Positions 35,476-49,200 of a DNA stretch of 64,000 bases are shown here, in pieces. The translations under genes and the position numbers were made by a program. How positions within the stretch are numbered: position 1 is the first letter of the stretch; each line of letters starts with the position of its first letter. The DNA is from Schistosoma haematobium (taxonomy: Eukaryota > Platyhelminthes > Trematoda > Strigeidida > Schistosomatidae): NCBI RefSeq assembly GCF_000699445.3, contig NC_067197.1, positions 21,497,809-21,561,808 on the forward strand, written 5' to 3'. The notes below the pieces were generated by a model. It saw only the letters and a program-made list of their open reading frames with translations, had not been told where the DNA came from and did no database searches.

Positions 35476-38400
35476 AGTCGTTATCTGTGGAAGTTTAGGG
35501 TTTCAGTGTGATATTCACTACTAAGACGTTCTTAACTACCATGAAAATGATAGTCCAGTTCTACATACTTATCAACTTTGCTGTAAGTAATATCAGTTTC
35601 AAAATTAATCCTTAATAAAACCTCTTTTATTTGAATTTTATATGTCTATTTTGAGCAAAAAACTATTATTGGTAGCGGATTTAGTTGGTTTAAAGGGGTT
35701 TTTCATCATGATTTTAATTGAATGACAATTAGAACTAATTAAAAAATAATATATCTTATCATTCGAGTATGAAACTTGTTACTGGTTTACGAATTCTCAA
35801 TGACTAATATAATTTATTCAAGAAAACTCCATAGTGAACTAACACTGAAAAACGGAATCGTGATCGATCGAATATGTTGTCTTATCTGATAGATCAATTT
35901 TATGAGCAGAGACTTATTCTTAACAACGATTAACAATCGTGTTGTCCCAGAATATAAGCTAAAAAGTATTCAAAACATTGTATTATGAAACATGAGGTGA
36001 ACAGTAACAAGTTTCTTTAAATCTGTTCTATGAAATATGTTTTCTATTTCATAATGAATACTGAATTGAAGATAGAACCATACAGTTATGATTATAAAAT
36101 TTGAATTTATTAATAGATACGTCATTTTTATGTTTAGTATTGAAAACATTTATTTATTTGAATTGTACATTGATTAACTTGTTATCAAGTTTTTTAAATG
36201 ATTAAAATGTCACATAAACTGCATCAGATTCATGGTAAGTGTACGATGAAAAAATCTTTTGAATGTAAAATCTGTCATTAGAAACGTCTAGAAATATGAT
36301 TAACTATCTATTCAACGACATACTAAATATTGTCTGTGTTATTAGAGTTTGTATGCATCTTTGAAATAATCAAGAATTCTTCATTGATTTTATAGGTAAA
36401 TGGTCGTGTTAAATTGAAAAAAAAGTTTTTATGTGGAATATTTAGTAGGTTGTAAAAATACAATTTTTGATGACCGTATCTTATCAAGTTAATAGACGAT
36501 TCGGTATGAAACAGTTTCTGTTTTAAAGTTTAAATATTTTCAGAAAATACAGTGGGAGATAATCATTCAGGTTTAAAATTTTATCGAAAGGAAGACTGAG
36601 AAATAATTCCAAAATTTTTAATGAAATGAAAACGAGAAAAATTAAAAAGAAAGATGACAATAATCGATTATATAACACTTAAATAAAGATAATGTGATCG
36701 ATTTTCACCCACAGCCTCTTGAAAGCTGTTTTGAAATTTTAACAACCTAGGAAAGTTCTTATCGAATAGACGTTTATTTGAAAAACTATTTTGTAAATGT
36801 ATGGATATGCATAACACATCAGATTATCATAACTTATTCTTATCTCGGATATACTATGTTTATCCTCTTTCACACACGGTAGAGTGGTACTCTTTTTCTT
36901 TAGTCTATCTTACATTTCTACAAGATTTTATAGATTGTTGTTTGTTTTTGTTAGATATATGAGAGCTTCACATAAATACTTTTCTCATCATCACACGTCT
37001 TCAATGAGTTTATTCACATCTAAATTTGTACAAGGTTTTCAACTAATGTTTATGATCTAGGCTTTGAGCCACTATTTCATCAGAAATGATCTAGGTGTTT
37101 AGGGTTCTGGTAGTCTATATAATGTATGACTCCAATTATTAAACTATTGATCTATAAATTTAAGCTTGAAAACCCTTAGGTTTGATCTGTTGACATTAGT
37201 CGTTAGAAAAGTTTTTGATATTTAGTGTTCTTCTTCGAAATTCCGTATGTGCTTAAGGTATAGATTCCAACACGCTATAATAACCATCGGAATATCAGAT
37301 TTAATAACTTGCTTCTATGAATTCCTAGTTAAACTAGAATAGTCTTCGATAATTTACGAGACTTAGTATACATTCAATTATTCTTTTCTGAAGATCAAGG
37401 AGATCATTTATTCTACACCATTCTAATAGCCCATGATGAATACATCTTGTTAATTAAATGTGTTTGAATTATTTCATTTATTTCGAAAATAAAATTTAAA
37501 TCACTTTATTTCACTGACAATATTTTATTTATAACTTTAATTAGACATTTAACTCTCATTTGTTCTATACAGTGATAGTTACAGTTCATGTATTAATTTG
37601 AACAAAAACTATATTTAACTTTTAATTCCTCAGTGAAAAACGTTGTTTATTTATACTGATTATCTCGATAATGTGAAGGAAGAAAAGAATTCTGATCAAT
37701 TTAAAAAGAAACGTTTATGAGTAAAACAAATTACATTCATTTGGTATTTATTTAGTCAGAAGTATACAAAAGTTTAATAACTTAGTTAGTTATTGCGCTA
37801 TTTTTGATTATTTAAATTTGGCTTTTGGTGTATGTCACTTATGTCTGTCGAGATAAGTAGTATGTAACACCAATCAGCAGTGGAATCCATGGCAGCAGAA
37901 AGCTAAGAAGATCTAGTTGAAGGAAATAGAAAGGAATTGTGAATTGGAAGAATCATACGGAATGTGAAGGAAAATTGATGGAAGATTTTCAAATGAAGTA
38001 GTTGATACATGATTCTCATATTTTACCAAAATATTCTGTAACTTTATATCGAACAATGAATTGGTTGTCCCCACCTGAGTCTTGTTCACCAGAGGTTTAT
38101 GAATGCAGAAGTTAATAAAATGTATTACGTTGAAATTATTTGTTTTATCGAATATCATGCAGTTAAATAATATTACGAAAATGAATTTAAATATCTTATT
38201 GTTAATAGTTTGTTGACTTCATTAATAATGCGTCAGAGTTTTTATTGAATATTACTTCTAAATACTACTACTACTACTAACAATAATAATAATAATTAAG
38301 TTGGTTTCATCTGTCAACTTTACCGTAAACAGAGACATTTTGAACAGTATCTGATTTGATTGCATAGTACAAATTATTGTAGAAAGTATTTTATTAAAAT

Positions 38401-40270
38401 AATAGATACATGAAATAATTTTGGATGATCAAATCACATATGATCTTATTGGTGTGCAAGTACGTATTGATCTCGACTAGTCATTAAATATTCAGTATTT
38501 TACAGGGACATCCAAACAGTTACAGTTGGTAGCATACTAATTCATGATTTAATGTATAACCTAATAAGCAGTAATTCATACGTAGACGTTGATTTGAAGT
38601 TATTTCGGAAAACTTGACTTCTTTTTATGTTTCTGATTTAACCAAAGGCCTATTTAACAATTAACTGAATATAAATAGGTGTGTTCTTGTCATGATTAGA
38701 TAGGATAACAATTACCTCCATTTCATACATTTTGACTAAGTATATTACGAATGCTTCACATCTTTATAAATCAGTTTCATTAGTATTAAAACTATGCTGT
38801 TTATTTCTATCTGCTGTTTTATCATATTTGTTAGTAAGCTGATGTTAGTCAAACTGTTTAGCTTAAATTGCAAACGAAATCTAAATGAAACTTCATTCTC
38901 TCAGATTTATCTTTTAACCATAATGTTTTTGTAATCTCTTTATACGACATTATCCGCATAAACTTACTGTTGTCTAGAAAAACCATGAAAACTTCACTAT
39001 TCAAGTTGAAAAATGTAGTTTTAGCAAAACAATCTTTTTTGAGCCACAAGTCTTTCCTATTATCTTAAAATCATATACACATAACTGGTAGAAAATCCAC
39101 CTACAATACATGTTAAATTTACCGTAACTCGATATTTAAAGATGTTTATGTGTAAGGTATTCACAGATTTTATTTAAATAAGAAGAACCCACTTACATAT
39201 TAATATATGAACACTGGGTAAACGGATAACCGAACGTGTTACATTTTACGATTCACATAGGCCCTTTTGAAACTAAAGCTGTTAATAATAATGGATAATA
39301 TTTTTGGTAAATTTACATGACAACAGTCGATTTTTCATTACCTATTTAGACTGCATATGATATTAGAGAATCATGTGACAGTTAAATACGTCATTCCAAT
39401 TATTTTTAATCACTATGTACTTATTCATACAAATAATTCTGAATTCATATCTGTCCGTTTAATATATACTTGCGACCGTTTATATATCTATTTGACTATC
39501 TGATGATATTAATTCTATGAAATTGGTCTAAATACAATTTAAGCATTATTATTTATAATTATTATCAAAGCTGAAGTGCAATAAGGGATTCGAACTCATT
39601 ATTACAAGCAGCACGTGTAAATTTATTTATCCATTTTTTCATTTTTCAGTATTAAGCATTTTTCCACCCATTTAATGGATGAGTGACTAATAAAATGGCG
39701 TAATTATCACCAGAGATTTCGTTTCAAGACATAACACTTACTTTATTCATGTTTTTACTCCGCCATGTTGAAATGCACTATACTGACCTATTCACAGCAG
39801 ATAAATGATAATGGTTTCAGGTGTTTTAACCGAAACCTATAGTGATAACTACGCTCATATTTAGTAGTCATCCACTGAATAAACGGAAGAATGCCCGGAA
39901 ATCCGGTATACAGATTGAACATAGAAGAATGAGTAAATAAACCCATCCCAAAGCAATAAATGGTTAAAATTATAAAAAGGAATCGGTACTCAAATCTAAT
40001 CTGATAAATTAAGTCATTTACTCAACCTAAGGACTTGAGTAAGATTCTGAGTACTGTGTGTCTATCCAATCCCAAAATTAAAATGAGACAGTAATCTGTC
40101 CCAATTTACTTCGTAAAGTGTTTTGTTCTTGTAAACTGCTGTATCATTTTAAACATTTTCATATGGGAACATAACTGAAGTCGAATTTTATGAATGAAAC
40201 CATTTAGTACGTCGGTCATTATTTAAATATTTTAAAGTTATGTCGTCAGATCTCTAAGAATTTCCATACG
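35476..40270. other. Gene-free intergenic region
   Basis: AT-rich with short random frames only. Contains a mixed (ACT)n/(AAT)n microsatellite at 38,266-38,296. No SINE copy recognised. Confidence 0.6.
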
Positions 40271-41460
40271 GTACCCAAAAACGAAGAGATACGTGGAAGA
40301 ACAGACCAAATTAAGACACTACGGATCATCGTCGAACAATCAATTGAGTGGAACTCGTCACTGTCCATCAACTTCATTGATTATGAAAAGGCATTTGACA
40401 GTGTAGATAGGGGGACGTTATGGAAACTTTTGAGAAGGTTGTCAACAATATTCGGAGCTCATACGACAGACTACAGTGCAAGGTCGTGCATGAAGGACAG
40501 CTGACAGATGAATTCCAGGTAAGGACCGGAGTCAGACAAGGCTGTCTACTCTCTCCCTTCCTCTTTCTTCTGGTGGCCAAATGGATTATGGAGACCTGGA
40601 CATCTGAGCGAAAACACGGCATACAATGGACAGTTTAGAACCAATTAGACGATTTGAACTTCGCAGATGATCTAGCCCTCCTATCCCATACACATAAACA
40701 AATGTAGATAAAGACAGCCAGTGTATCAGCAGTCTGCATCAGTAGGCCTCATCATACATAAGGGGAAAAGCAAGGTCCTCAAATAGAACACGGAGAACAC
40801 CAATCAAATCACACTTTATAGAAAAGCTGTGGAAGGTGTAGAATCCTTCACATACCTGGGAAGCATCATCGATGAACAAGGAGGATCAGATGCGGACGTA
40901 AATAAAAGGATTGGCAAAGCAAGGGCCGCATCACTACAATTGAAAAATAAAGGGAACTCAAAACAACTTTCAACCAATATCAAAGTCAGGATCTTCAATA
41001 CGAACGTCAAGGCAGTTCTACTGTACGGAGATAACATTTGGAGAACTACAACAACCACCACCAAGAAGGCACAAGTATTTATAAATAGCTGTCTACGCAA
41101 GATACTCAACATCCATTGGCCGGATACCATCAGCAACAGTCTTTTGTGGGAGAGAACAAACCAGCTTCGAGCTGAAGAGGAAGCTAGGAAAAGACGTTGG
41201 AAGTGGATAGGACATACATTACGTAAATCATTAAACTGCATCACGAGGGAGACCCTAACTTGGAATCCTGAAGGGAAGCGGAAAAGAGGAAGACCAAAGA
41301 ACACACTATATCGGGAATTGGATGCAGATATGAAAAAATAAGTAGCAACTGGAGAGAACTGTAAAGGATTGCCCAAGACAGGGTTGGATGGAGAATGCTG
41401 GTGAACAGCCTATGCTCCTTCACGAGGAGTAACAGGCGTAAGTAAATAAAGTAACCCAAA
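40271..41460 (+). mobile_element. 5'-truncated RTE-type LINE (SR2-like), frame-broken
   Basis: The reverse-transcriptase part begins near 40,290 (RTDQIKTLRIIVEQ), then FIDYEKAFDSVD (about 40,369-40,404), frame change near 40,430, VRTGVRQGCLLSPFLF (about 40,514-40,560), a TAG after HGIQWTV, and the catalytic FADDLALL (about 40,661). After further frame breaks, a continuous 170-codon frame (40,829-41,341) gives the C-terminal part ([40 protein letters not shown]). The 3' end lies near AATAAAGTAACC (41,440-41,455). The element lacks its endonuclease half and cannot be autonomous. The motif set is that of schistosome SR2; the exact family is from recall. Confidence 0.85.
40829..41341 (+). pseudogene. 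C-terminal ORF fragment of the RTE-type LINE
   Basis: 170 codons open to TAA. It contains the thumb/connection-like [13 protein letters not shown] stretch and the basic [20 protein letters not shown] end typical of RTE proteins. The first methionine is internal to the original protein, so this is a remnant rather than a gene start. Confidence 0.8.
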
Positions 41461-44104
41461 ACCAAATATTTGCGTTTTACCCTTAACATTTTCCCTCTAA
41501 ATGAATCTTTCTCATATAGGTGGTAGCGCTAAAGACGAAAATAATGTTCAAACAAAAAAATACGAACATCAGTCATGTGTTTTATGGAATACCGATTAAA
41601 TTACCAATGATGTTGAATATTGATATATCGCCATCCTACTTGTACAAATATCAGTAGACTAAATGTTTGCTATAAATATTTTTGCATCCACAATGTATTC
41701 AACTTTCCATAGAATTTCTTCTTTAAAACATCATTTTAAATTCCACCATAACATTTGGGAAATTATGGAGAATAAATATTTATTGGTATTCAACTGAAGT
41801 TGAATGTCAACGTAAACATTTAAGATGACGTTTTAAAACAAGGTGAACATACTTTATTGATTAGAAAAGTTATTTATCGAAAAAAAGTATTATTCCAAAT
41901 ATCACTTAAAGTCCATTGTGTCAATACATTTTCACCAAATTATACAATTACTAGAAAATATTAAATGTATAACAGAAAAAGATATACACATGTAAGTATG
42001 TTTCCCATAATTCAATTGATATATTTACTACTATTAACACCATTAAGTTGAAAATTCAGTGAACTCATTTCTTTTCAATAAATTTACTATCATAGTTTCA
42101 TTGGTGAGGTTTTATCTAGAGATTAATGCCTAACCATTGGTTCATTGGATCAGCACTCCGTAGTATATATTCTTAACATCAAACGATTTGAGATATAGCT
42201 TGATTATTATCTTTAATCTTACTAATAACAAAAGTTTTAATCCCAACATTTCTGAACCCTATTGACAAGATTGTAATTTTGAATGGTGAACAATTTAATT
42301 AAACAATGTGATGCATAAAATGACTTATATCCAAAGGTATTAATTAACAACTTAGTGAATCAGGACATTTAGTCACTGAACTGATAGATTACAAAAGTTC
42401 AATTAAATTGGTATAAAAATAATGTTACACTTAGACAGCAACAAATAGAGAACAGAAATTCGGAAAAAAACACTTAAAAAAAGAGATGATGTTATCAGTC
42501 ACTTGTAACGCTTTCTTGCGCTGGTTTTTTATGACCATGACAAAGAAAACTGAAGTCTGAATGTTTTACGAACACAGAGAACAGATTTGTTCAGCTTCAG
42601 CTGTATGCTAAAATAGTAAACATAAACCAGGAACCAAATTTTGTGGAATCCGATTGGCGATTTAGAATGCTTTGTTTTCGTCCAATTGATGGTTGAGTGG
42701 GAAGGCACACGGCTTTTAATTATCCTAAGATCTCCCTTACATAACCAGGTGGGGCGATGTTAGCATTTTTTTGAAGTTGTAATATTACTATCTAGCACAT
42801 GATCACCTGATTGATATCAAGTTTATGGTTATTCCTTAACATATATATTAGTTTAGAGTCATGTTGCGAAACTAATTGAAAATAAATCTTTACTAAATGT
42901 CTCATTTTAATTTCTGCTCTATTGAAAACTATGGTTATAAACTCACTAGTGAATTACTTGAAAACGAGTTCCAGAAGAGCTAGTAAGAAGTCCCGACCTT
43001 TACACTCTGCTGAGATGCCACATACTAAGATAAACATAGCTGCTCAATGTTTCTTACTTACAAACGTTCTGCATCTGAAATCAAACGGTTGCGGACAATA
43101 TCTATAAATTTACTATTAGGTTGCAAAAAACGTATATTTAAAATGAAAGCTATATTCCATTAGGAAATGTGAAAAAAACGTGATGGGGAGACGAAAAGAT
43201 TGTAATGCTAGATTACATAATGTAAATGATACCAAGTCAAGGCTGCTTAATTTCCAGGTCATATGTCTAAACAAAGAAGGGTTATAAAACAAATAATTCA
43301 ACATTAGATGGCAATAAGAAAGTGGTAAGAAAAATACTAAAATCCTTTAGTCCCTATAGGTAAAAGTAATAGAAAAGTTAGATGGAGTGATGCGAAACTC
43401 GCTTTTAGTAAAACAAAAACCAAGGAGATTTAATGGTTAGGCAGAGAGAGATATTCCTGAATATAATAAACATGAAATGAAAGTAATGAATAATTATAAA
43501 TACCTTAAGACCAAGGTAGAAACAAAGATAAAACACGCTTCTGTTCTTCATAAATTTTAGACTTTATCTTTTATGGATAGCTAGGCCTTCTGATGCTTTA
43601 AAATTTTGGAGTTAAGGAAATTTTATTGGATCTGGACAGATTATCCAAATAATCTTAAAGTAAAAATATGGGTCAGCTAAGAGATCTCAGTCAATTAACT
43701 GTTCCGTTCTTGATGAAATAAGCTGAAATATTTTCTTGTAAGCGTGTTGAAAGTAAAGACTGGGTATGGTACTGATGTGAACAGAGAAACAAGAAGCCTT
43801 GACAAATTACGGAGGCTATTTTTCAGGATGTTGTCCCAGTTAATTCAAAGCTTGTAAAACATTAACACTTATTTTTGTTTATAGTCTTTTCTACAGAACA
43901 TAAGCTTTCGTTTGATGTATAATCCACTTCCATAGCCCTTTTTGTTCCAAAGCTATTGTAATTTAGACTTATTATTTCGTACTCTATTTTCTACGCTAAT
44001 CCCCAGTTCTGGACATAATTGTATTTTCCTAACTATTGTACGTTGTGGTCGGGTTAGTCATCTATTTATTTATGTATCTTTTTACACTGATCTGAAATCG
44101 AGAA
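41461..44104. other. Gene-free intergenic region
   Basis: AT-rich. Nothing recognisable; several random frames of about 60 codons. Confidence 0.55.
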
Positions 44105-44128
44105 ATCGGGAACCTGATCGGAATTGAG

Positions 44129-45240
44129 AATAAATCGAAAAAAGCCAAGGAACATCTACAAGAGGGACCATATGAACAAATTAAAGAAGCGAAAAGTAGA
44201 ACAGCTCTTAAGAAACTCAAGGCGGAAACCAGCAAACTCTTACAGTCATTAAAGGCTAAGCTAGGATCGTCCTTATGGTCTATGTTACATCCAAAGAGTT
44301 GTAACCCATGCAGATTTTATGGACTCCCAAAGATCCACAAGAGTAATACTCCACTAAGACCAGTGGTAGACTTTACAAATTCACGGACTTACAATCTAGC
44401 CAAATATTTAGTTAAGATAGTCAAACCATACGAAAAACTGATTAACCATGGAATTAAAAACTCTATGGAGTTCAAAAACCATCGATATAGAAGAGGATGA
44501 AATAATGGCAAGTTTTGATGTATCTTCCTTATTCATTAATGTACTTATCAATCGAGCTTTGGATATTATCAATGCTTGTTTAGAATCTGATTTATATTTG
44601 AATTTACGTTGCCAATTAGATCCACCGGAGGTTATCAAATGCTTAGAATTATGTTTAAGATCTACCTTATTCATATTTCGAGGTCACCTGTACAGACAGA
44701 AAGAGGGTATAGCAATGGGCTCACCAGTTTCTCCGATTGTGGCGAATTTATTCATGCATTCCATAGAAACTAGTGCAATCGCAAGAAGTATAGATCCACT
44801 AAAGTTATGGTTACAGTATGTAGACGATATTTTTATTATCAATAAACGGGATGGTTTAGAAGAACTATTTAACGATGTAAACAGCATTTCAGAAAGCATT
44901 AAGCTGACGAAGTAATTAGAATCAGTTGACCACAAACTAACATTTCTGGATTGTTTAGTTGAACGTAGACACAATAATAATAAGTTGAAGATAAATGTTT
45001 ACAAGAAATCAACACATTCCGAGAGATATTTAGATTTTGATTCAGCCCATGCACAGTGCACGAAAATTAATGTTGTAAAAAATTTAATGAACAGAAGTAC
45101 TAAGCTTGTTACAGATAAGGGAGACCAACGAACTGAATTAAATAAAGTATTTTCTACTCCTAGGGATAACAACTACCCAAAAGAGTTTTTAAAGAAGATT
45201 ATTAAAAATGAAAGAAAAACTAAACTAGAATGTATACGAA
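44129..45240 (+). pseudogene. Penelope-type reverse transcriptase, frame-broken
   Basis: One frame from about 44,129 to 44,470 encodes a lysine-rich segment then RFYGLPKIHKSNTPLRPVV, the hallmark fingers motif. A frame change at about 44,460-44,480 leads into IMASFDVSSLFINV (RT motif A, catalytic D) and KEGIAMGSPVSPIVANLF (motif B), then YVDDIFII (about 44,818-44,840; motif C, catalytic DD). A TAA at 44,913 interrupts the frame, which continues with LTFLDCLVER and STHSERYLDF, the typical region after the palm. Confidence 0.85.
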
Positions 45241-45289
45241 AAGTTTGGAAGTACACTGTAGTGAAACATCAGAAGAAATCAAGCGGATT

Positions 45290-45632
45290 CTAAACAAAAA
45301 TGATATAAGAGTGTATTTTAGGGCGAGTAACACCTTAAGATCGATGTTAGTGAAAGTTAAGGACAGGTTACCAAAGGAAGAACAACAGAATATTGTGTAT
45401 GAGATCAACTGTCATGATTGTAATGCAGCCTATGATGGATAAAACATCCAGACAATTGAACGTAAGATTGAAGGAACACAAACAGTGTTTGAAAAATGTT
45501 CCCAAATCCTCGGTTGATTTGAAGAAACTTGAGAATAAGTCTGCGATAGCGTTACATGCATTAGAAACAAGATTAATTTTGAAGGGACCAAAATACTTCA
45601 GAAAGGTTTTAACACCCATAGAGAAAGATTGA
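45290..45632 (+). pseudogene. GIY-YIG endonuclease remnant of the Penelope-like element
   Basis: After a frame change near 45,230-45,290 the sequence reads NIVYEINCHDCNAAYDG (about 45,390-45,440), corresponding to the VY-x-I-x-C-x-x-C-x-x-x-Y-x-G segment of Penelope endonucleases. A stop then a frame change leads into SRQLNVRLKEHKQCL, matching the R-x-L-x-x-R-x-x-EH segment. A frame is open to 45,632. The tyrosine pair and the R/H residues are visible but in different frames, so the domain is dead. Confidence 0.75.
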
Positions 45633-46150
45633 CAGCAGAATCGCTGTATATATGGGCGAACAAGAAAAGCCTAAACCGAAAAGATGGTATTCAACTTGCG
45701 ACTACCTGGCAAATTTCGTTATGACAAGTAATTTGAACCCTATCTTTATTCAACCTGTTTATTTCACATGCATCGTTATTTTTGACTGATTTCAGTGAGT
45801 TTTTTAGCAATACAATTTAGGCATTTGTTTGACATGTACATCGATGATTCATTAACAATTTTATCAACCTTGAACTCGCACTTTTATTTATTTATTCCTT
45901 CATATATCACATATCAACATGGAACATCAATAATTAATTTCACACATACATACATACCTGCACACTCACACACATACAGTTTGTTATTCAGTTAATTATT
46001 TCCATGTAGTTGAATTTTTCACACGAATTGTAGTTAACGGACTCATATTATCCTATTTAATAAAAATCAACATCCAAATTTGATTGGTGTAATACAATAT
46101 AGTTATGATTGTTAAAAAGCTATATATTTCTTTGATGATTTTGATTATTA

Positions 46151-46190
46151 CCCCGAAGAAGTCCAGACAAGTTAGCTGGACGAAACATTG
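46151..46190 (+). ncRNA. Degenerate hammerhead motif of the Penelope-like element
   Basis: CCGAAGA at 46,153-46,159 (consensus CUGANGA, with U changed to C), perfect 6-bp stem II GTCCAG/CTGGAC (46,161-46,166 and 46,176-46,181) around a 9-nt loop, then GAAAC (46,182-46,186) and ATTGGAA. This is the layout of hammerheads established in terminal repeats of Penelope-like elements. The core substitution should abolish activity. Confidence 0.6.
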
Positions 46191-46204
46191 GAATTATTTA
46201 AATT

Positions 46205-49200
46205 TCAATCGTTGAGATTATTTCAAACATAATTTTCACATAAAATCGAGTAGTGTTCCAGTTGACATGTCTTCTCTCACACGCGTGCTTGTCAACCAAT
46301 CAGGTGATATAATAGTTTTCTTCTCTCTACCCTACTTCGAACTCACGCGTACTAGCCTCAAGGTTAAGCCGTTCAGCCTATCGCGTCAAGGTCTTGATCT
46401 AGACTAGACAAGTTATCCTCAGCACCAAAAGTGGGTAGACAGATCAAGGAGGTAACAAGTACCAGCAAGGGAGGCAATGAAATGATAGATGAATTAGGAG
46501 GAGACCAGATTTCACTAAAACTGAAAACTTCGCTACTTTTGCTATGTACTTTACTTTAACGGCTTAGTTTCTAGTATAATTCTAAGTGACTATGACTGTT
46601 CTGCTAACTAATTAACCAATTCATACTGCCTGCCTATTTACAACATACTTTCATTGAATTCGAGCCATTTTTGTCAATGAATATATGATTCACATCAGAT
46701 AATTTCCTAATTGTTTCCTCGATATGTTATTCCTCCGTGGTCACAAGGTTCATACAATCATCTGCGGACCATTCATTTGATTTGGGTACTTCTTGACTAA
46801 TCCAACAAAAATTAGGTAATACAGGGTTCCAAACTGCTACTTTATGATTGAAAGTCAAGTGCTCCAACTTCATCTTCTCAAGTTAATCATCAATTATAGA
46901 TTAATCATACTCACGTTTGTATGTGTAGTATGATTTAAAACCATTCAAATTATTGATTAGCTCATAACATATTTTTCAAGTAAGTATAATTAACAAACAT
47001 AAGCAAATATTACTGATGACTAAGAATATTGACAACTCTCATAAATTATTGATTTTTCAAAAAAAATTTCTAATTGGTTAAATAAATGTTAAATTGTATC
47101 AAAGTGACAAATTAGTAAATAACGAGTAGAGTAGTATATTGAACTTTTCACCTTTTTTTTACAAGATGTGCGTTTTTTTAAAAACTTAAACCAGCAACGT
47201 CTGAACTTGATAAAATCAATTATTCTACGTTCTAAAGTGTTTAAATCTTCTGAAATGTAAAGGTAGATGGAAGAAAGAATGAATAGTAAAGTTGTATTTA
47301 GTCAATAATTAAAATCACATCTTACTCATTTTCCTTGCATGTAAATCATTTATATTTTTTTGTTACTTGAATACAGTGCAGTGTATTATATATTCTGTTC
47401 ATTTTCAGTAATAACAAGGGTATAACTAAATCTTTACCCATCCATACTACATTTAGTATTATTATTATTACAGATTCTGTTCTTAAACTAGACTAAAGAA
47501 GCGCTATTAGTGGTTGAATATCCCCGTTAAAATTCAGGCCTATAATAGGAAATACAATTCAGCTTACAAACTGATAGATTTTAATGATATCGATCGCCTA
47601 TCTAAACAGTCATTAGTCTTGTATTTATGGCTTGGATATTAATTACCATAAGACTTGAAATAACACTTTAAGCTAGTAATTATGTGTCTACGCCTACAAA
47701 TATATATCGAACATCTACCTTAATTACATGTTTTACTTCTGTTTTTCTAGCATAATATTCTCTTCTATTCTTTATTCATTCTTTTTAAGTTGCAAAAAAA
47801 TAGAGATTTTTAATTTTAAAACAGTATTATGTATGATCCCTTTAAGTTTTTAATTGATGAGTTACGTGGATTTATAATCATACAGTAAGGGTTAATTGTC
47901 TATGTTCGATCATTATTTGTCATTCTGTCAATCGATGCATTAAAATGCTTACTATCCATCTTCAAAATATGGCATCAATCGTGTTTGTTAGTATCCGACT
48001 AGGTTAAAATCATAATATCGTTATCATGAAGGAATTTTAGTTTACAAACCAAGATTTTGTTCTCTAGGTTCATTTTATTAAAAAGTAACACAAAAATTAA
48101 TTCACAGCTTAAAATAAGTTAAAATTATTTGGCTTAATGCTAAATAATAACTTAAAGGATGAAGAGAACTTGAAAGGTATGCTCATTATTTCCCAATTTT
48201 GATACATAATGGTTCAAATTTTGATGAACTAAAGCAAACATTTTGTCAACAATTCGCTCACTGATTTCATCAATTTTCAAACTAACCTAACTTTCAAAGA
48301 TTAAAACACTTGGAGTTTATGAAATTAGCCTGAAAATCAATGTCGTATACAGGTTTTTTAAATAAGATCTTAACTCAATGTGTCATTTTTATTTTCAAAC
48401 CTATACAGTTATTTTTTCTGATGAATTTATGATTGAGAATTAATCACCTTGAAACTTGATCGTAACATTACATATGATTCCATACACATATACCTATTGA
48501 ACATTTTATCATATACCTTATAAATTTGAATAGAAAGATAAAGCTCAAATTTTTTATCATAATCCTGACAAAGAATCGTTCGAAGATTAGATAATTCTTG
48601 TTGCTGGTTGAAACTACAGAGAAAAATGAAGTGAGGAGTGGAGAATTGAACCACATTCATGAATTGCTTTCACTAAAACTTGAAACCTCGTCAATATATT
48701 TGTTTGTTTTTCTTTTTAATCGATATGTTGTGAGTCGTCTCATTAAATGTTAAGTTACTGACTTATATGTAATTAAAATATGAAACTTCAGTTTTTTTCA
48801 GTTTAGTAAAGATCCACTAATTGTTACTAGTATTTTAAAAGTTTACCTTAATTTTACAAATCGTTACTAAGTATTTTCACGATAGCTTTTCAGTAAAATA
48901 GGGTAATAAACAATACAATTTCTCACATTTCACAGAAATAACGGTTATCATAAAAGTGAACTTTAATCGTCATTTTGAAATAGTTACGATAATGAACCGT
49001 AATAATCCAAGAGGAATATTAACTGAAACTATATGATAATGATATAACCATTTGATGACGTATCTCGTTTAACATGAACAGGTTGATATACATTTCTATC
49101 AGACATGGTCCATGGTTTGTACTAATGACATACTGATTGAAAACAAAGAACTCTAGCTATCGTTAAATTATTCCTTATCTAATATTATCCACTTACGGTA

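Larger units (their letters stand above)
44105..46200 (+). mobile_element. Decayed Penelope-like retroelement
   Basis: Contains, in order, a basic N-terminal piece, a Penelope-type reverse transcriptase, a linker, a GIY-YIG endonuclease remnant and, about 0.5 kb later, a hammerhead-like motif expected in the terminal repeat of these elements. The protein is broken by at least three frame changes and one in-frame stop. Boundaries are approximate; no second terminal repeat was found upstream, so it is probably 5'-truncated. The stretch 46,200-46,500, with CACGCGTGCTTG and AACTCACGCG, is less AT-rich and may still belong to it. Confidence 0.83.

Noticed and set aside
40816..41376. 186-codon minus-strand open frame
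   Set aside because: It is the antisense shadow of the RTE LINE C-terminal frame, which carries the real family motifs.
44684..44974. 96-codon minus-strand frame
   Set aside because: Antisense shadow of the Penelope-like reverse transcriptase.
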